A stretch of 64,000 bases of DNA from Fomes fomentarius. Its lineage: Eukaryota; Basidiomycota; Agaricomycetes; Polyporales; Polyporaceae. Shown here in pieces: positions 59,552 through 64,000 of this stretch. Each line of letters opens with the position of its first letter. Positions within the stretch are counted from its first letter, which is position 1. A program made the translations under genes and the position numbers. Location of the stretch: positions 2,728,001 through 2,792,000 of the forward strand of contig JABYQN010000003.1 of assembly GCA_022606135.1 (NCBI GenBank), read 5' to 3'. Below the pieces are notes generated by a model. It had not been told where the DNA came from. It did no database searches and saw nothing but the letters and a program-made list of their open reading frames with translations.

Positions 59552-61519
59552 TCATGGGAAAGCTCTGGTCTCCAAGCAACCATGCACGACCGGTGTACGG
59601 GGGACCTCGAGGATGACCTCGCTGTCCTCCCATGCAGCGTCGGCAAGACCGTCCTCCTCCTGCCTGCACTCTGGTCTCCCAATGTTGATAACAGGACTGC
59701 TCAGCCCAATGATCCCGATGTGAGTGGCCTCCTCATCTCCAAGATGGCCTTCAGAGTCAGAGTGGATTGGTTGGATGTCCTCCCTGTCTCCTTGTGCATC
59801 CTCCGCATCAGTACAAGTGGGATGATCATCCTCACCCGGCCGCTCAGGCGTGGCAAAATGGATGTCAGAGCCAATTGACCCGATCATTCGGTCTACAAAG
59901 CTTGGGGTGCTGCTATTGCTCCCGAGATTGAGGGCATCATCAGAGTCAACCCTGACTGTTTGCTGGTATGCTTCTTGGAGGTCAAGGAGGAAGTGTGAGA
60001 TGAGGATAGTTGTGATCCTGGACAAGCAATAAAAGATGTAAATCAGCTAGTAAATGCAGTAACTGTGGTCAATAACACACGGAGTGGTGAACACAATGAT
60101 GTCACTTTCTACATATCCAATGCCAAAGATCTACATGCACAGTTGCACAGTTTCACTGGTGTGAGCATACATCAACAATGTCCATATATGTTTTAGACTC
60201 TGGGCTTACATTTGCTAAGGAGAATGCCAGGTGGAGAACATTGAGACACAGTAGCACACTTTGTGAGGAATGTTCAGCACAGACTGTACTCATCAGCCCA
60301 ATGCCAACTCACATGAAGTAGATAGTTCCTGTAGTTCCCATATCACATACAGTGCACATATAAAGAGATGATGGCAGCTGCTCACCATTTTGGACCAGGA
60401 TTGCACCCAATGACTGTCTCTTGTCTTTGTGGATATTGATACGTAGACCTTGAGTCATTGGACTCATCCAGGTGATCAGAATAAGGATAGCATCAGACAC
60501 AATGACTGATATCCTAGACACAAAAATCACTAATATCAATGGTCCAGTGAGTTGTCTTAGTTGGTCTCATCAGCTCCAAAATGCGAGACTCCTACATCTT
60601 CTCTACATGTTAGCCAATATTGAAGTGAATAAGGTATGTGCAGACGAACTTGAGAGCAGTTCCAGGTGACATTTCAAGATCCATCACACATCCAAGGTTG
60701 GCAAAAGTTTCCCCATGATTGGGCACCAACACTGTTCCCTTTGTAAAAGTTAGTGAAGAGTATATGTGGTGCTAAATGCACTTATCATACCAGATTGGGC
60801 CCAACTGGTATAAGACCAAGAGTGAGGACACAAATTGATAGGGTTTTGTTTCTGCTCAGCACAAATGCACGCAGTGTAGAAAACACTAGAGTGTTTTAGC
60901 ATAAACCTTTGATACACAACTAGGATGCAAGGCAGAAAGAATAACTCACCAGCTGGTGGGATATATCGAAGACAGGTCAAAACAAGTTCCACTCTTTCCA
61001 TGTATGTGCAGCTATAGTGCTCATCAGCAATCTGTTCTGGGGAGAATGTCAGTAGTAAGCCATCACACCTCTGAGTCAGCATTTTCAGCAGGGGGCAGCA
61101 GAGTGTCAGATATTTGCAACAGTCATAGAGCTTGACAACTTGCCTTGTCTGAGAAGGGTGCATATAAGATTAAGTTGAGAACAATCCAGAACAGGGATAG
61201 GTATCTGTTTGCAAGAAACAAAATCCTAGCCCCAGACATTCTGCCTGTCCAGAACCAGTCTACTTCGTGGCTGAAGGTGAGAAGAGTGTCATATATGAGG
61301 AGCACTAAGGGCAACCAGTGTCAGTCACAAGAAATCGTTTTCAGAGTGAAACTGACTGCTAGCTGCCACAGAGCAGTAGTTTCCAAGGTCTCTACATCCA
61401 TATGCAAGCAATCAGGCTCTAAAACAAATGCAATGAATCCTTGGGAGTAAGTATACTTACAGCTTGGCATACGAAGTCACAAAATCAGCAACATCTGTAT
61501 CTGTGAAGTTGGAGGACAT
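59552..61519 (-). CDS. DUF6533-type multi-pass membrane protein (copy 6)
   Basis: The first exon 61461-61519 (59 nt) encodes MSSNFTDTDVADFVTSYAKL and the second (35 nt) DLGNYCSVAAS. The third shows LLIYDTLLTFSHEVDWFW and ARILFLANRYLSLFWIVLN. Intron 3 starts AAG|GCAAGT, a GC-AG intron, and joins in frame to RCDGLLLTFSPEQIADEHY. Further segments are NHGETFANLGCVM, the 2-nt exon 60596-60597, FVSRISVIVSDAILILITW, ILISHFLLDLQEAYQQT and an acidic tail of about 130 residues ending EVPRTPVVHGCLETRAFP, close to copy 5. This appears to be the intact partner of the damaged copy 5. Confidence 0.8.
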
Positions 61520-62480
61520 GAGTATCAAATAGTAGTGGGTGGGGAGTGATCCTATGCATCCCTCATATAGTCAAATAATATAGAGATTGGAGAGGACTAG
61601 ATCAGACAACTGACTGTTCACCCAGTGTTCACCAAGATCCAGACATGACGGCGTAGTGCGGCTAAATATGCAATCACAGAGCTCCATTGAGATAGAAGCA
61701 ATGTCAAAGTGTAACTGCAACTTCATCCTGTGCACTTTCCTCATGTCAGAGCCATGCGAGAATAGTACTGCTAGAAGATGACCTCGGCTGAGTCTTCTTC
61801 TGTGGATGTTGACTGTACATCTTTGGTGTTGTGATATCTCAACCTAGGTCGAAAGTGTTAGGAGCACTAACCGGGTCGCCTGAAAGAACATCTCAGTATA
61901 TCATGTCGCCGTCAACACTCAACAAGATTCAGATCCATTGGGCTGTTAGTTACTAGTTACAGTCAATGTGCATGGGACCATGTGCAGAGGTGCTCGACAA
62001 ACACTGAAGATTCCGGGAATGGTGATACATGACTAGGATATACCGTATTTGCTTGATGAACTACCGAAGCATCCATCTAGTCGCATCTCATGTATCTCCG
62101 AGTCGGGACTTGCTTCACAAACCCTGCGCTCATCTAGATCAGAAGGAAATATGGAAGTGTGATGTTCGAATCCACTGGCAAAGAAAGCTTTGACACAAAT
62201 TTCCAAAGCGAGGGCAAGAGACCTATCCTACATGTTGAGCTGAGATGAACCTTAGCGACCCGCATCTTCGAAGACTCATAGATTCTGCCCTGCCATTGCT
62301 GTGATTGGAAGAGTTACATGACATCAACAGAGCGCTTTGCGAGGGACAAGCCAGATAGTTGAGATAAGAACGTGAGTACTACCATCAGCCATCGAAGTCC
62401 GCTCAGGGGGTGTGCCGGAGAAGAGGGGACATCGAGTCCCAACTGCCATCATCGATGAACACGCGGCAACGCCGACTCAT
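61520..62480. other. DUF6533 copy 6 upstream flank
   Basis: No gene is supported. Similarity to 50500-51453 in inverted orientation continues here. Confidence 0.4.
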
Positions 62481-62527
62481 TGCCACACAATGATCACTGC
62501 GTGTAGCTATCTTGTGAGTATTCACAG

Positions 62528-62926
62528 GTAGAGACACTCGAGAAGTTAGAACACCGGCTTGCGACGTTCCGAATCCGAGCCAACTTCCGAACAGAGATGC
62601 ATGTATCTTCATCTACGGATGCTATCTTCCATCCTGATGGGCACAAGGGACAGGAGAGCTTCACCAGAGATGAGAATTATCGCAGAGCGTACCTTCACAA
62701 TGGCGTCTCAGTCGAGCTCACTGCGCTCGTTGACAGGCTGCAGATGATTCTTCAAGATCTCAAGTTGTGGTCTGAACCCGGATCTCGACCTTCCTGTCAA
62801 CACGATCTGGTTGCATATTTAACATATGAGTGTCTCTGCATAGAACTTGTTGTATTCAGAGACCAGAAAGTGATGCGCCTTAATGTGATGCAGCATCTTG
62901 AGCCTCGCGTCAACCACACAGCCTAA
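62528..62926 (+). pseudogene. conserved open frame of unknown type, right-arm copy (133 codons after a possible acceptor)
   Basis: After TTCACAG the frame is open for VETLEKLEHRLATFRIRANF...LTALVDRLQMILQDLKLW...NHTA, with a stop at 62924-62926. It has coding-like composition and matches the damaged left-arm remnant. No start exon was found, so it is listed as a gene remnant. It could be the last exon of a live gene. Confidence 0.4.
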
Positions 62927-62960
62927 GGGACCCGGGAACTACACGTCAGGCCGCCGTCCA

Positions 62961-64000
62961 CGCGCAGAGAGGTGGTCACTCACACCGCTCACCCATCTTC
63001 GCTCGATTCACACCACAGATACCGTAGCAGCCCATGCTACTGATAACTGGGCTGTGTCATTGTGCTCAGCACTCCGTGTCAACTCGTGCAACACCGCGCT
63101 GGTGTGAATCACTTCAAACCAATTTTCTTCTGCCCATGGATCACTCGTGCCCTCAACCACCGAGGCCTACTGATGGTGTCAATTCATACAAATGACATGT
63201 TCGCGCGCGTACCCGGACACCTCGCAGACGACACGCGTGAACTACCCTATGAATTTCTCGCAATCGTGCCCATCCATAGAGGGACATGAGGGGGGATACC
63301 TAGCGATAATTTAGTCTTGAATCGCATGAGGAACTCTGCTTTGAGCAGCGGAAGCTCGATGATCTGCAGCGGAAACAGTCATGTAATATAAGAGCCAAAC
63401 GTGACTGAACTGGACACGCACCTCCAAGTCATGCATTTCCGAGACTTGCTCCCCCAGAACACCTATACCAGCAGACGCCGTCCATCCTAGCTCCTTGAAG
63501 GCCGTTTTGAAGACTCATTGCGAGTGAAAGGGTCGGAGTTTTACGGTAGGACACGCATGATAGCGCGTCTGGTACTGACGTACATGCACAACTTCAACTT
63601 CGCCACTGCCAGTAAGAAGGAACATCACGAAACTTCTTCACGATGACTCACAGTATGAAGTCGTAGATTTGGCATTCAGTTGGGGTGAATGAGAGGTCAA
63701 GTCGTGCCTACGTACTACTACTCGTCGTACAGGTTCATGACCTCTCCGTGATTTGGATGATGGATGGTATGGCTTTGATATTCGTCTTCTAAAAGTCTCT
63801 CCCGGTACTTGTTAGAATGGCGTTACCTCTTGAACCAGTGTGAACTCGAGCCTGATGCACGTAGAAGAATAATTTACGGGTCTTGCGTGAATCTGAGGCT
63901 GTAAGTCAGTGTTGCGATGAGGCGGCGTATGACAGACGCGGGCAAATCTGTTGCATTACTCACAGGTAGACGGAGCTCAGAGTATCCGAGTAAGAATATA
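62961..64000. other. intergenic, no supported gene
   Basis: I see no recognisable motif on either strand. Confidence 0.35.

Larger units (their letters stand above)
59020..62960 (-). repeat. right arm of the large inverted duplication
   Basis: This is the reverse-complement counterpart of 49960-53935. The arms are about 3.95 kb and are separated by about 5.1 kb. Confidence 0.85.

Overview
The window looks like nuclear DNA of a basidiomycete fungus, most likely an agaricomycete (wood-decay or polypore type). The reasons are dense introns of about 45-70 bp with GT-AG ends and CTAAC/CTGAC-like branch sites, repeated copies of the basidiomycete membrane-protein families I recognise as DUF6533 and DUF6534, a GPI-anchored chitin deacetylase, and typical fungal Ty3/gypsy and Ty1/copia elements. 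Genus cannot be fixed by eye, and all family names come from recognition of motifs, not from a search.

Layout. 1-3507: 5' part of a Ty3/gypsy element on the minus strand (putative LTR, ORF1, gag, start of protease/pol), running off the left edge. 4152-9062: a DUF6533 gene and a DUF6534 gene. 10459-11429: single-pass membrane protein. 11579-15220: a mosaic of two inverted segmental copies (a short-chain dehydrogenase block, then a decayed GH5 glucanase plus tRNA-Arg). 17347-24117: ordinary genes (small acidic protein, UBL-WLM metalloprotease, disordered Ser/Pro-rich protein, DnaJ co-chaperone). 25446-27206: intact GH5 gene plus the second tRNA-Arg. 29551-34336: two DUF6533 genes in opposite orientation. 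34770-41190: a young, complete Ty1/copia element with near-identical 543-bp LTRs and a 5-bp target duplication. 42171-43406: second dehydrogenase copy. 45231-48640: DUF6533 gene facing a ruined chitin deacetylase. 49960-62960: a large inverted duplication with arms of about 4 kb, each arm carrying a DUF6533 gene, and the intact chitin deacetylase in the spacer.

The main theme is a repeatedly duplicated array of six DUF6533 membrane-protein genes plus one DUF6534 gene, interleaved with cell-wall enzymes (chitin deacetylase, GH5 glucanase). The most unusual observation is in gene structure. Comparing the paralogs shows that five of the six DUF6533 genes keep frame only if a 2-nucleotide exon lies between two ordinary introns at the same place, and the sixth has a 17-nt exon there. 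The chitin deacetylase independently needs a 4-nt exon. Two related DUF6533 genes also share a GC-AG intron. A textbook -1 frameshift signal sits at the gypsy gag/pol junction, and the copia element primes from an internal part of initiator tRNA-Met. Three apparent frameshifts (two in copia pol, one in the DnaJ gene) all look like one missing base in or near G or C runs, so base-calling error must be considered.
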